A stretch of 64,000 nt of DNA, taken from Verrucomicrobiaceae bacterium. GTDB taxonomy: Bacteria > Verrucomicrobiota > Verrucomicrobiia > Verrucomicrobiales > Verrucomicrobiaceae. The translations under genes and the position numbers were made by a program. The stretch is taken from assembly GCA_947458455.1 (NCBI GenBank), contig CANGYJ010000006.1, positions 62,001 through 126,000 on the forward strand, written 5' to 3'. This document shows, piece by piece, positions 50,319 through 59,664 of the stretch (the stretch's first letter is position 1; each line of letters begins with the position of its first letter). The notes beneath the pieces are model-generated. The model saw only the letters and a list, made by a program, of their open reading frames with translations, did not search any database and was not told the DNA's origin.

Positions 50319-53279
50319 TCACGGCGTGGCGACCTTCAGCCGCACGAAGACTTGGCTGTTTCCGCTCAGCGGCACGCTGTAGGTGTACTGCGGAGCCGTT
50401 CCGGTGTTCGGGATCGATACCCAACTGCCGGGAGCCAGCGTGGTGCTCCATTCCGCTCCATAGGTCACGCCGCTGACACCCACGGGTTGGGTGAAACTGA
50501 GGACGTAGTTCGAGCCATTCACCTGCGGCACCGGCAGCGCCCGGGAGACGCCCTGCGTGGGATTCAGACCAAAGGCATACTCAAGGAGATTGGGAAGGCC
50601 ATCGAGATCAAAGTCCGCCGCATCCGCAGTGTTCCCGGCATTGCTGAAGGTGCCGAAATGCGTCTGCCGCCAGGTTTCCTGCGTGCTGAGCGTGCTGCCG
50701 GGGATGTTTGCCTGGATGAGGTAGGGCGAGAGGGTGAAGTTCGTCCCACGCCAGACCTGCTCGAAGTATCCGCCGATCCAGAGCTTTCCTGGGCTGGCTA
50801 CGGCAATGGAAGAGATGACGTTGAAGCTGACCGATTCTCCCGGCTGCGAGAACTCCATGTCAGAGAACTTCCAGGCACTGCCATTCCACTGCTGAAGGGG
50901 AAATTCCGTGCGACCGACCGACAAAAATTGAGTGACGAGATACAACTCAGCACCATGGACGGCCATGGCGATGACATCCTTGCCCGTCCACAACGGGAAG
51001 GCAGACCACTGGGTGCCGTTCCAACGAGCCAGACCATTGAAGTTGATACCGTCGATCGAGGTGAAGTCTCCACCGGCAAGAAGCTGCCCTTCATGCACCG
51101 CCAGCGAATAGACGTCGCCATCCACTTCGCCGGGGAGAGTACTCCACGCGAGCCCGTTCCATTTCGCCACGCCATAGCCTCCCACATACAAATCGTCTCC
51201 CATCGAGACCATAGCCCGCACTGGATTATGCAAGAGCGGAATGCCTTCTCCCACCTGCTCCCACTGGGTGCCACTCCACCGCGCGATTTTCACCCTTTCG
51301 TCTTCTCCGATGGAGAAAAAGCTGCCGGCTGCATACAACGAGCCGTTGAGCCAGTGGAGAGCCAGGATACGATCACCGAAGACACCACCGAGCACCTGCC
51401 AGGATGAGCCGTTCCAATGCTGCACACGGCAGCTGGCCTGTTGAAAATTGAACCACTCCACGATCTCGGCGGCATACACATCGGCCCCATGCTTGGCGAT
51501 GGCGATGACTGACTTATCCAACCCATTTCCAAGTGCCTGCCAGGAGGTTCCATTCCAGAGGGCGACTCGTCTCGCATTGGTTCCACCTGCTGTCGTGAAG
51601 TTTCCACCGATCACCACCTGACCATTCTCTGAGGCCATGCATGCCACGGTGTTGTTGATGTTCTTCGAGACAGGACTCCATTCAGCGCCATTCCAGCGGG
51701 CGAGATTGTTCACCCGGGTGCGAATGGTGGTGTCAGTCGTTTGATCATAACGATGCACCTCCCGGAAATTACCCCCGGAAACAAAGAGTTCACCTTGGAA
51801 CAATCCCAGGCTTTCGAGGATGATGTTATAATTAAAGCCCAAAAAACGACCGAGTTCCTCCGCATCACCGCCAGAAACATGTCGAAAAAGTCCCATGTTA
51901 CCTGACCAAGAGGGCCACCAGGCAAAGAAAAAAAGTTGGGTGCCATCTGTGGCCATTTTCCATGCGGGCAATGAGTCCAGCACCGCCCAAGAACTCCCAT
52001 TCCAGCTCGCCACGCCGCTCTCACCCCCGGCCACGAGTGCCCCCTGGAAAATGAGCAGGCAGTTCACCGTTCCTGCCGCCCCTATGCCGAGACTGCTCCA
52101 TGTGGTGCCATTCCAAGCAGCGACACGATTCGCTGCGCCCCCGCCCGCCGAGGTGAAATCACCTCCGGCATACAGCAGCCCATTGTGGAATAGCAGACTA
52201 TTGAGCTTGCCATTGCAGCCTGATCCGACGGCTGACCACGCCGCGCCGTTCCATCGGGCGATGCTGTTAACACTGGCACCTCCAGCCTGCGTCAGAGAGC
52301 CTCCCACGAAGACATTTGAGCCATCGACGGCGATTGCCAGCGGGCTGCCTGTTAATCCCGAACCCAATGCATGCCACGTCGTGCCATCCCAGCGAGCGAT
52401 GCGATTCACCGGCACTCCACCCGCAGAGGAGAAACTGCCTCCCACATATAAATTCCCACCTCCAAACCCCAAGCAGTCAACCCAGCCAAACTCCCCGTCA
52501 TCCACCCCGCCGCCAACTGCCCACCAGCGCGTGCCGTCCCAGCGCGCAATATGATTGGTGGTGATGCCACCGATGTGAGTAAAACGGCCTCCGGCGTAAA
52601 GATTGCCCGCTCCGTCATCCACAAAGCAGTGGATCGTGCCTCTCACGCCAAGGAGGTCATTGTTCAGGCTCACCCAATCGGCATCGCTCAGAGTCGGATC
52701 AATGCGCAGCGGGTAGGCAGCGGCTTCATCCGCCACGACGATTTCGATCATCGCAGAAGAGGCCGCGTGCATCATGGCGGTGTGTTCCCTGCCACGAGCA
52801 TCGGTGACCTTCAGCTTGCTGTAGGAGATCTCGCGGCCAGAGCCTGCCAGGGTGAGTTTCACGCCCTGCTCGATGCTTTCACAGGCTGCTCCCTCGACGT
52901 TCAGCATGAGGCGAAGCGGCCCGGAGCCTTTGGGGCGTTCATGAATCAGAAAATCCTGCCGCAGGCCTTCGGTGCTGACGCTGTATTCCTCGGTCAAACA
53001 AGGCCTCACTAGGCTCACCAGCTTGCCGGAGGTTTGTACCCGGCCGTCACCGGAAAGCACGACGCTGTCTTCCCGTCCCAGAGCATGCGTGACGAGCCGA
53101 AACGCTTCATTTTTCTCGGTGGAGATCACCCGGAGGCCGCTGGCGGTCACCTGGCCTTCCAGCTTCTGAACCTCGCTTCGAAGCACGATGGCTTCCGAAG
53201 CGGAGATCGAGTCGTTGGGAAAGGCACGGCCCACCATCGATAGGGAAACGACCATCCAGAATAAAAAATGCCTACGCAT
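50319..53279 (-). CDS. Exported beta-propeller protein with AGGxFTxxGG/WNGTxW repeats
   Basis: A 986-residue protein from ATG 53279, which gives a signal peptide (MRRHFLFWMVVSLSMVGRAF). An N-terminal region (about 25-200) is followed by a dozen or so propeller-type repeats (about 210-850), each with LYAGGxFTxxGG then RxAxWNGTxWxxLGxG, resembling kelch-like blades. A C-terminal module (about 890-986) starts DLDGLPNLLEYAFGLNP and ends in a beta domain (PQYTYSVPLSGNSQVFVRLKV), common at the ends of verrucomicrobial exoproteins. It is probably surface-bound or secreted; no ligand can be inferred. It runs toward the 50.2-kb element. Confidence 0.8.
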   Translation of the reverse strand: MRRHFLFWMVVSLSMVGRAFPNDSISASEAIVLRSEVQKLEGQVTASGLRVISTEKNEAFRLVTHALGREDSVVLSGDGRVQTSGKLVSLVRPCLTEEYSVSTEGLRQDFLIHERPKGSGPLRLMLNVEGAACESIEQGVKLTLAGSGREISYSKLKVTDARGREHTAMMHAASSAMIEIVVADEAAAYPLRIDPTLSDADWVSLNNDLLGVRGTIHCFVDDGAGNLYAGGRFTHIGGITTNHIARWDGTRWWAVGGGVDDGEFGWVDCLGFGGGNLYVGGSFSSAGGVPVNRIARWDGTTWHALGSGLTGSPLAIAVDGSNVFVGGSLTQAGGASVNSIARWNGAAWSAVGSGCNGKLNSLLFHNGLLYAGGDFTSAGGGAANRVAAWNGTTWSSLGIGAAGTVNCLLIFQGALVAGGESGVASWNGSSWAVLDSLPAWKMATDGTQLFFFAWWPSWSGNMGLFRHVSGGDAEELGRFLGFNYNIILESLGLFQGELFVSGGNFREVHRYDQTTDTTIRTRVNNLARWNGAEWSPVSKNINNTVACMASENGQVVIGGNFTTAGGTNARRVALWNGTSWQALGNGLDKSVIAIAKHGADVYAAEIVEWFNFQQASCRVQHWNGSSWQVLGGVFGDRILALHWLNGSLYAAGSFFSIGEDERVKIARWSGTQWEQVGEGIPLLHNPVRAMVSMGDDLYVGGYGVAKWNGLAWSTLPGEVDGDVYSLAVHEGQLLAGGDFTSIDGINFNGLARWNGTQWSAFPLWTGKDVIAMAVHGAELYLVTQFLSVGRTEFPLQQWNGSAWKFSDMEFSQPGESVSFNVISSIAVASPGKLWIGGYFEQVWRGTNFTLSPYLIQANIPGSTLSTQETWRQTHFGTFSNAGNTADAADFDLDGLPNLLEYAFGLNPTQGVSRALPVPQVNGSNYVLSFTQPVGVSGVTYGAEWSTTLAPGSWVSIPNTGTAPQYTYSVPLSGNSQVFVRLKVATP

Positions 53280-53457
53280 GCTCGGCGAGCCTGCCAGAAC
53301 GCTCGATCTGCGACAATCTAAAAAAGCTCTGCCAGATGTGCGGGCGGGTCTGCGATGGTCTTGAATGGACTTGGCGGCTCGGGGAATGAACAGGAGGCCA
53401 TCCTGTTCCACTTTCTGGAAAGGTCCTTGCGAACTTTGGCGGCGATTCCTGGCTTGA

Positions 53458-53532
53458 CGGGCTAAAGCCCGAACTACGAACTACGTACACCGCCTCTCCG
53501 AGGCGGACATTCGGCGGGAATCAAATCCCGCC
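53458..53532. repeat. Intergenic hairpin and heptamer cluster
   Basis: This gap segment combines a CGGGCTAAAGCCCG palindrome (53458-53471), two GAACTAC heptamers (53471-53484), a CCGCCTCTCCGAGGCGG palindrome (53490-53506) and GGCGGGAATCAAATCCCGCC (53513-53532). The last nearly repeats the hairpin at 268-287, and the heptamers match units of the 374-469 array. The two gaps clearly share a repeat vocabulary. Confidence 0.75.
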
Positions 53533-53558
53533 CTCCCAGTCTCGCGGTCTTCTTCACT

Positions 53559-54197
53559 TCAGAATCGCAGCCGTAGGTAGGTGCCGAGGACGGATTCGTG
53601 GGTCCAGGTGGCTTGGGTGCGGTTGGAGGCGATCATGTAGAAGAGGTCGATATCCGCCTGGGAGCCCAGTTTGAAGGTGAGGCCGAGAGGGATGAGGCGG
53701 TTCTCGGTCTGCTGGAGGCGGTGGAGGTCGGTGAGCCATTCGTTGCTGACGAAGAGGCGGGTGAGCGGGCCGAGGGGTCGCGGGAAGGTCCAGGCGAGTT
53801 GGAGTCGCTGGCGGCTGCGGTGGGTGGTGAAGGTTTGTGCTTCGTTCCAGCGCCATTCGAGTCGGTTCCGCCATTCGAGGGCGAGGTGCGGGGTGAGATT
53901 GAAATGGGGGTTGAGCTCCAACTCGGGGCGGAACTGGGTGAGGCGGTCTCCAGTGCGGGTGTTTTCGATGCTCAGAAGCGAGAGGCCGATGCCGCCTTCG
54001 AGCCAGGGAAGCAGGGCGTGCTTAACCCGCGGGCTGGCGATTTGGACGTAGGAGCCATCGTCCACATCGGCGCGGTTGCCGAGGAAGAGGGAGGCGCGGA
54101 TTTGAGCGGAGCGCCAGTATTCGAGATTGGTCCAGGCCCACCATTCATCGGCATGGAGGCAGGTGGTGGTGAGCAGGAGCAGGAGGAAGATTCGCAT
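53559..54197 (-). CDS. DUF2490 family outer-membrane-type protein
   Basis: A 212-residue protein with a signal peptide (MRIFLLLLLTTTCLHADEW, cleavage near residue 16). The remainder is a run of amphipathic beta strands with many aromatic ends (WWAWTNLEYW, LEWRNRLEWRWNEAQTF, RLFVSNEWLTDLH) and a terminal strand YLRLRF ending in Phe, as expected for an outer-membrane beta barrel. The pattern matches DUF2490. The function is unknown. Confidence 0.75.
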   Translation of the reverse strand: MRIFLLLLLTTTCLHADEWWAWTNLEYWRSAQIRASLFLGNRADVDDGSYVQIASPRVKHALLPWLEGGIGLSLLSIENTRTGDRLTQFRPELELNPHFNLTPHLALEWRNRLEWRWNEAQTFTTHRSRQRLQLAWTFPRPLGPLTRLFVSNEWLTDLHRLQQTENRLIPLGLTFKLGSQADIDLFYMIASNRTQATWTHESVLGTYLRLRF

Positions 54198-54268
54198 TCC
54201 GTCTCATAAGGAAGGAAAAGGGCCAGTCTGGATGAATTGCTGGCACATTGGTCATTCATCATTAAAAC

Positions 54269-55462
54269 ATGTCTCCTTCCATGGTCCCTCTTCTCGACGT
54301 CAACGCCCAGAACCACCCGCTCGAATCCGAACTCCAGGCTGCCTTTACCCAGGTGATGAAGCATGGCCGGTTCATCATGGGGCCGGAGATGGAGACTTTT
54401 GAGAAGGAAATCGCGACCATGACGGGTGCGAAGCATGCCCTTTCCGTCTCTTCCGGCACGGATGCGCTGCTGCTGGCCCTGATGGCGCTGAATATCCAAC
54501 CGGGCGATGAAGTGCTGTGCCCGGCTTTCACCTTCTTTGCCACGGCGGGGGCGGTTTCACGCCTCGGGGCCTTGCCGGTCTTTACGGATATTTGCCCGAT
54601 CTGCTTCAACCTAGATGTGAACGACGCCCGGAAGAAGATCACCGCCAAAACGAAGGCGATCATTCCGGTGCATCTTTTTGGCCAATGCGCGGACATGGAC
54701 CCGATCCTCGCTCTGGCAGCCGAACACGGCCTAAAGGTGGTGGAAGACGCGGCGCAATCCATTGGGGCGGCTTACAAGGGCCGTCAAAGCGGCACGATGG
54801 GCCACTTCGGAACCTACAGTTTCTTCCCGAGCAAGAACCTCGGTGGTTTCGGTGATGGCGGCATGTTGGTGACGAATGACGATGAACTGGCGGAGTTTGC
54901 CCGTGTGCTCCGAGTGCACGGCAGCAAGCCGAAGTACTACCATCACTATGTGGGTGGAAACTTCCGCATGGACACCCTGCAATGCGCCCTGCTGAGCGTG
55001 AAGGTGAAGCGCTATGCTCAATATACCGCTGAGCGGCAGCGGAATGCCGTCCACTACACCACGGCGCTCGCGAAGTTGCCGGGCATCGTTTTGGCCGATC
55101 CGGCGCACTGCAAATGCGCCTCGGCGCAGGCTGCGGCGCTGGCGGCTCAAGGCGCGAAGATCGTGCTGCCGGTGGCTTACGGCCACAATTCGCACATTTG
55201 GAACCAGTTCACCCTCCGCGTGCTCGGTGGCAAGCGCGATTCCCTGCGTGACCATCTGGTGGCGAAAAAGATCGGCTGCGACATCTATTACCCCGTCACG
55301 CTCGACCAGCAGCAGTGCTTCGCCGATCTGCCCGTCAGCAGCCGCCGTGGCTGCGAGGTGGCCCACCAGCTCGCTGGCGAGGTGTTGAGCATCCCGATCT
55401 ACGGCGAGCTGAGCGAGGCCCAGCGCGAGGAAGTCATCGCTTCCATCGCGGAATGGCTGTGA
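54269..55462 (+). CDS. DegT/DnrJ/EryC1/StrS aminotransferase
   Basis: A 397-residue PLP enzyme of the sugar aminotransferase family; ATG 54281 is an alternative start. SSGTDALLLAL (about 61-71) binds the cofactor phosphate, VVEDAAQSIGA (about 157) supplies the PLP-ring Asp160, and FFPSKNLGG holds the Schiff-base K189. GGNFRMDTLQCALL and GHNSHIWNQFTLR are further family blocks. Members transfer an amino group to nucleotide-linked keto sugars for surface polysaccharides. A short insert near 275-300 (HCKCASAQAAALAAQGA) is unusual. No other sugar-biosynthesis gene is adjacent. Confidence 0.9.
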   Translation: MSPSMVPLLDVNAQNHPLESELQAAFTQVMKHGRFIMGPEMETFEKEIATMTGAKHALSVSSGTDALLLALMALNIQPGDEVLCPAFTFFATAGAVSRLGALPVFTDICPICFNLDVNDARKKITAKTKAIIPVHLFGQCADMDPILALAAEHGLKVVEDAAQSIGAAYKGRQSGTMGHFGTYSFFPSKNLGGFGDGGMLVTNDDELAEFARVLRVHGSKPKYYHHYVGGNFRMDTLQCALLSVKVKRYAQYTAERQRNAVHYTTALAKLPGIVLADPAHCKCASAQAAALAAQGAKIVLPVAYGHNSHIWNQFTLRVLGGKRDSLRDHLVAKKIGCDIYYPVTLDQQQCFADLPVSSRRGCEVAHQLAGEVLSIPIYGELSEAQREEVIASIAEWL

Positions 55463-55572
55463 CGGCCTGAGAGCAGGCAAAGCTGGTCTTTGGTGAATTG
55501 ACGCCGGAATCGAAATTTCTCAGAATCGGGCTCCTTTTCTTCGGGAGTTGTCCCACCAGCCACCACACCAGC

Positions 55573-56839
55573 CATGCATTTGTTGAGCCTGACCTCCTTG
55601 TTGTTCCCCAAGCGCTTCGCTCTCGCTGTTTTTGGCAGCTTGGTCCTGCTGTTCACCGGAGCAGTCCAGACACACCACCTTTGATTGATTCGATACCGCT
55701 CCTGATGCCAATTGGAAACGGGGAGCCTTTGGAGCCCGCTGGACAGGTGGTCTTTTCGACCAGCCGGGTTTTGGCATTTTGCGTCTCAGCAACAATCACC
55801 AGTTGAACATGACCAACAACATGGCTGGCATCTACAACATGCGCGGCTGAATTTCGGCTCGTTCAACACCAGCAACCGCACTCTCGGCAGGAAAACCGTG
55901 CGGCGCTTCGAGTTCAGCGGAGCTGATCCGCAAATCACCAATGACTCCACCGCCACACACATCATCATTTTGAACCTGGAAGGCGATGGCGCCGGCCGTG
56001 ATCCTTTGAAGATCAATCTCAACAGCTCGGGCGGTCTGCCTTTCGGTGGCATTCTCAACAACCAGGGAAGCTCATGGATGCTCAAACCTAGCAGGCAGGT
56101 GCTGGCGGCAGCGTTTGCAACCTTGGCAGCGGCAATCTCACCAATAATGCCGCGCTCGCTTTCAATCGTGCAAGCGGCGCTCCCAACAACTTTGTCCTCA
56201 CCAACGCAATCAGCGGCGGCGCCACACTCACTCAGAATGGCGGCAATATCAGCACCATCTCTTCTGCCTACAGCCACACCGGCGCCACCACCATCAATGG
56301 CATAGGTGAGGCAGGCAATGGAGCGCACCGCAACAATCTGGATAGTAGCCCCTATGCCGGTCAGGTCACGGCTGCCTCTGGGTAGCCCTGTGGTTTCTCA
56401 GTATGAAGCGGCCATCTCCGGCGCAGGTAGCACCGTCGTCGGTTCCACGGGCGTGCTGAATTTCGATCTCTTTAGCGGTGCCGGTCTGGGTAACCACACA
56501 GGCAGCGCGGCTGCGGCTGACCTTTTCAAGATCACCGGCGCTCTCTGCCTCGTCGCTGGATCGACGCTTGAAATCACCAATCCAAACTCGCTCTCAGGAT
56601 GGCTCTGGGGTGACCCATGGAAAATCTGGGACACCACCTCCATGGGCCTGCTGACCGGCACCATCACCACCATCAACGCACCGTCTCTGGGTGGCGGCCT
56701 CCCCTGGGATCTGGATGAAACCACCGGCGTCCTCAGCATCGTGCCAAAACCCTCGAAGGCCCTCTTCAGCTGGCTCAGCCTCTTCAGCCTGATGATGCGC
56801 CGCCGCCGGGCTTGGGGTTTTCTCACTGCATCGCTCTGA
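55573..56839 (+). pseudogene. Decayed PEP-CTERM/autotransporter-associated beta-strand protein
   Basis: Pieces of one exoprotein lie in different frames. ATG 55573 gives a signal-peptide-like LLFPKRFALAVFGSLVLLF and stops after 36 codons. Then come FEFSGADPQITNDSTATHI in one frame (about 55905) and GSGNLTNNAALAFNRASGAP through SGGATLTQNGG in another (about 56125-56230), both typical of autotransporter-associated beta-strand repeats. From about 56390 the frame reads VVSQYEAAISGAGS, ending in a PEP-CTERM-like tail (SIVPKPSKALFSWL then LMMRRRR), with Lys for the usual Glu. At least three disruptions are needed to join them. A terminator follows. Confidence 0.75.
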
Positions 56840-56842
56840 CGA

Positions 56843-56870
56843 AGCCCCGCCTGACCAGCGGGGCTTTTTT
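56843..56870 (+). terminator. Rho-independent terminator
   Basis: An 8-bp perfect stem, AGCCCCGC (56843-56850) with GCGGGGCT (56858-56865), a 7-base loop and a run of six T follow the decayed PEP-CTERM gene by 4 bp. It would insulate the ECF sigma gene that starts at 56925. Confidence 0.85.
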
Positions 56871-56924
56871 CTTTAGCGGACATTCCCGCGAAACCTCCCC
56901 TTCGCGGCCGGGTTTGCACGCCGC

Positions 56925-57617
56925 ATGACAACCGCTAGTCTGGCGGACGCGCCTCCCGCCTTTTTCATGCCCCAACCGGAACGGATCCCCTGCCCCGCTC
57001 CCACACCTGCCATCCCGGCGGGTGCGGTGGACGAGTCATCGGATGAAGAAAGCGTGCGCCTGATGCTGCGAGTTAGGGAGGGCGATGAGAAAGCCTTCGA
57101 AAGGCTCGTGGAGATCCATCAAGGGGCCGTCGTGGGCACCGTTTACCGCATGCTCAACAGCCTCGATGACGCGCACGACATCGCCCAGCAGGTGTTTATC
57201 CGCGTGTGGCGCAGTGCTCCGCGTTATGAAGTCACCGCGAAGTTCACCACCTGGCTTTACACCATCACGCGAAACCTCGTTTTCAATGAAACACGCCGCC
57301 GCTCACGGCGCAAAGAGGTGAGCATCGAACAGGAAAACGAGGACGATCCACCGAAACACTTTGTGGACCTCAGCGTGGCGGGTGCGGATGAAAATCTGGT
57401 GAAGTCGGAATTCCACGATGCGCTCGATAAAGCCATCGCGGCACTGCCGGAGAAGCAGCGCTTAGCCGTCATCCTTCGTGGGAAGCAAGACCTGCCCTAT
57501 GAAGAGATTTGCGTCATTTTGAAGATGTCTCTCCCGGCTTTGAAGAGCCTGCTCTTCCGTGCTCGAAACGAGCTACGAAAGCATTTGGGCCAGCACCTCG
57601 GCGAGGCGGCGGATTGA
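56925..57617 (+). CDS. ECF-type RNA polymerase sigma factor
   Basis: A 230-residue sigma-70 family protein with an extra Pro/Ala-rich N-terminus of about 40 residues. Region 2 (about 45-120) includes AFERLVEIHQGAVVGTVYRML, DDAHDIAQQVFIRVWRS and TWLYTITRNLVFNETRR. Region 4 (about 165-220) includes LPEKQRLAVILRGKQDLPYEEI and the recognition helix MSLPALKSLLFRARNELRK. No anti-sigma factor follows on the same strand, which is unusual. It lies between two broken PEP-CTERM/beta-strand genes; control of such exported proteins is possible but unproven. Confidence 0.9.
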   Translation: MTTASLADAPPAFFMPQPERIPCPAPTPAIPAGAVDESSDEESVRLMLRVREGDEKAFERLVEIHQGAVVGTVYRMLNSLDDAHDIAQQVFIRVWRSAPRYEVTAKFTTWLYTITRNLVFNETRRRSRRKEVSIEQENEDDPPKHFVDLSVAGADENLVKSEFHDALDKAIAALPEKQRLAVILRGKQDLPYEEICVILKMSLPALKSLLFRARNELRKHLGQHLGEAAD

Positions 57618-57623
57618 CAGGCC

Positions 57624-57878
57624 TCACGCCTCGGCAGCCAAATTCACCAGCTCAGCTGGGATCTGACCCACGAAGCGCGGCGCGAGCTCAATGGCCTCGA
57701 AGATTTGATGAATCTCCTCCTGCGAAATATCGCCTGACCGATCAATCTCGAAATACACGAGGTCGTGTCGTGCATCGACCTTGTATCGCACACGCGGAAA
57801 GTGGTCCATCTGGTTGCGGAGCTGCATCATGGCGGACTCCTTGCGCAGACCGGGGGCGTAAATTTCGACTTCGATCAT
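57624..57878 (-). CDS. Small conserved hypothetical protein
   Basis: An 84-residue protein from ATG 57878 (MIEVEIYAPGLRKESAMMQL); the frame is open much further upstream, but that part is shadow sequence over a pseudogene. Strand-helix-strand order (IEVEIYA, MMQLRNQMDHF, VRYKVDARHDLVYFEID, ISQEEIHQIFEAIE) resembles a heavy-metal-associated-like ferredoxin fold without the metal Cys pair. Its stop is 6 bp from the convergent sigma-factor stop. The function is unknown. Confidence 0.65.
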   Translation of the reverse strand: MIEVEIYAPGLRKESAMMQLRNQMDHFPRVRYKVDARHDLVYFEIDRSGDISQEEIHQIFEAIELAPRFVGQIPAELVNLAAEA

Positions 57879-58071
57879 GGTGGTGAAAAAGGTTGTATCG
57901 GATCGCCGCTGAGACGCCAAGCAAAATATCGAGCAAGCTGGGCATGATTTAAAAATCTCACTCCGACGACTTGCTTTAGCGATTTTTGCCCAGGAGGTAG
58001 AATGTTTATTTGCCCCTGCAAATGAGGATTGGCCTCGGCAAGGCATTCGTGGGATTCTTGCATTCCAATGA

Positions 58072-59569
58072 TGGCTTGTCATTTCCAACAGCCATGCCGA
58101 AGAATTCGGAGCCATAGGCGGCACCACGCAGATCGGCCTCACATCGAGCCAATCCATCGGCAGGATCAGACTCACCTCGGATGCGGCGATCAGCCGCGTG
58201 ATCGACAGCGCCGCGGCCTCTCCGCTCACACATTCACCCGCGGGCAGCGGCAACGTGCTGCTGGAGAATTTAAGCGCCACGCAGATGCTCACGCTGACTC
58301 CTACCGTTACTGGTGGCACGCAGCTGCTGAGCATCTCACTCGCCGCTGGCTCGATCCATGCAGCCGCTGGAGGCATCGTCATCAGCGCCAATCTGAGCCG
58401 CATCACCTTCACAAAAACCGGCACCAATAGCCATGCCGGCTGCGTCATCATCAGCGCGAGCAGCCTTCACTTTCAGCACTAGCGTGAGCCTGAGCGGCAG
58501 TGGTAGCTTGTCTCACAGCGACTCTGGCATCACGGAGCGGACCGCCGCAAGCAATAGCTTTAGCGGCACGGTGAGCGTCACTGCGGGCACGCTGCGTCTC
58601 ATCCATACCGCTTCGATAGGCAATGGAGCCATCTTCATCGCGGCTGGTGGTGCGTTTGAAGTCGTGAAGACTGCCAGCACCTTGTTCATGAACAAGGTCT
58701 TCAGCGGCTCCGGTGGCCTCGTCAAGGCTGGCAGCGATTAATGGGTGCTCACCGGCAATCACACGCACACCAGCGGCACCTACGGCGGCATCAGCGTCAC
58801 TGGCAGCAGCGGCCCCATCACCACGGACGGCACCCTCGAAATCAAGCGCAGCAACAGCGTGAGCCTTGGCCAGGGCATCACCAGCAGTGGCTCTCTCGCC
58901 CAGACCGGTCCTGGAAACACCACGCTCAGCGGGGATTCCAACACCTACTCAGGCGGCACCACCATCTCCAACGGCACACTCCTAGCCACCAACCCCTCTC
59001 CCACATCCTCCGCCACGGGGAGCGGCTCCGTCGCCTTCGAAAACAGCGCCCGCCTCGCTGGCACCGGCCGCATCACGGGCGGTGTGGCCTTCCAAACCGG
59101 CTCCAAGCTCGTCATCGGCAATCTCTTTGGCGGTTCCAACGGACGCGATTTTGAGTTTGGCGGCCTTCTCAGCTCCACCGGAGCCTTTGAGGCCCGTTTA
59201 GATCTCTTCAGCCATCTCGGCAATGGCACCCTCAACTCCAGCCTCTCCGCCGATCAGCTCGTCATCAGCGGCACGGATCGCCTCATCGACCTCGATATCC
59301 AGCTCGTGCTCGGCAATCCCAATTCCCTGCTCAATTGGGCAGCAGGCGATTCCTGGTATCTCTGGACCTGGGGCGGCATCAGCCTTGGAAACCGTCAGAT
59401 CACGCTTTCCTCTCTCAGCGCTCGCACGCTTCCCGGCGGCCTCTTTTAGGATACCAGCCAGCTCAACACCACGGGCAACATCCTCGTCGCCTTCGTCCCT
59501 GAACCCTCGCGGGCCGTTCTGCTCCTCCTCGGTCTCCTGGCACTGCTCCAGCGCCGCCGCAGATTTTGA
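58072..59569 (+). pseudogene. Decayed autotransporter-associated beta-strand protein with PEP-CTERM tail
   Basis: No start codon is present; sequence resembling beta-strand repeats begins about 58081 (SNSHAEEFGAIGGTTQIGL). Near 58440-58480 the reading frame shifts by +1. An in-frame TAA at 58739-58741 interrupts just before WVLTGNHTHTSGTYGG. A TAG at 59447-59449 replaces the Trp expected between LPGGLF and DTSQLNTTGNILV. The tail VPEPSRAVLLLLGLLALLQ followed by RRRRF is a textbook PEP-CTERM sorting signal. Repeats such as LSGDSNTYSGGTTISNGTL are clear. The gene is dead unless the stops are read through. Confidence 0.85.
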
Positions 59570-59664
59570 TCCCTTCTCGCGGATTCAGGGAAACGGCGGC
59601 TTTTTGCCTGCAATTCTCCTTCCCACGCCCTCGAAAATGATGTCCTCTGCGGCTCCTTTTCACC

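Noticed and set aside
58433-59449. Two separate small genes in the beta-strand region
   Set aside because: They are consecutive parts of one frame split by a TAA just before a repeat; neither has its own start signals, and the repeats continue across the stop.
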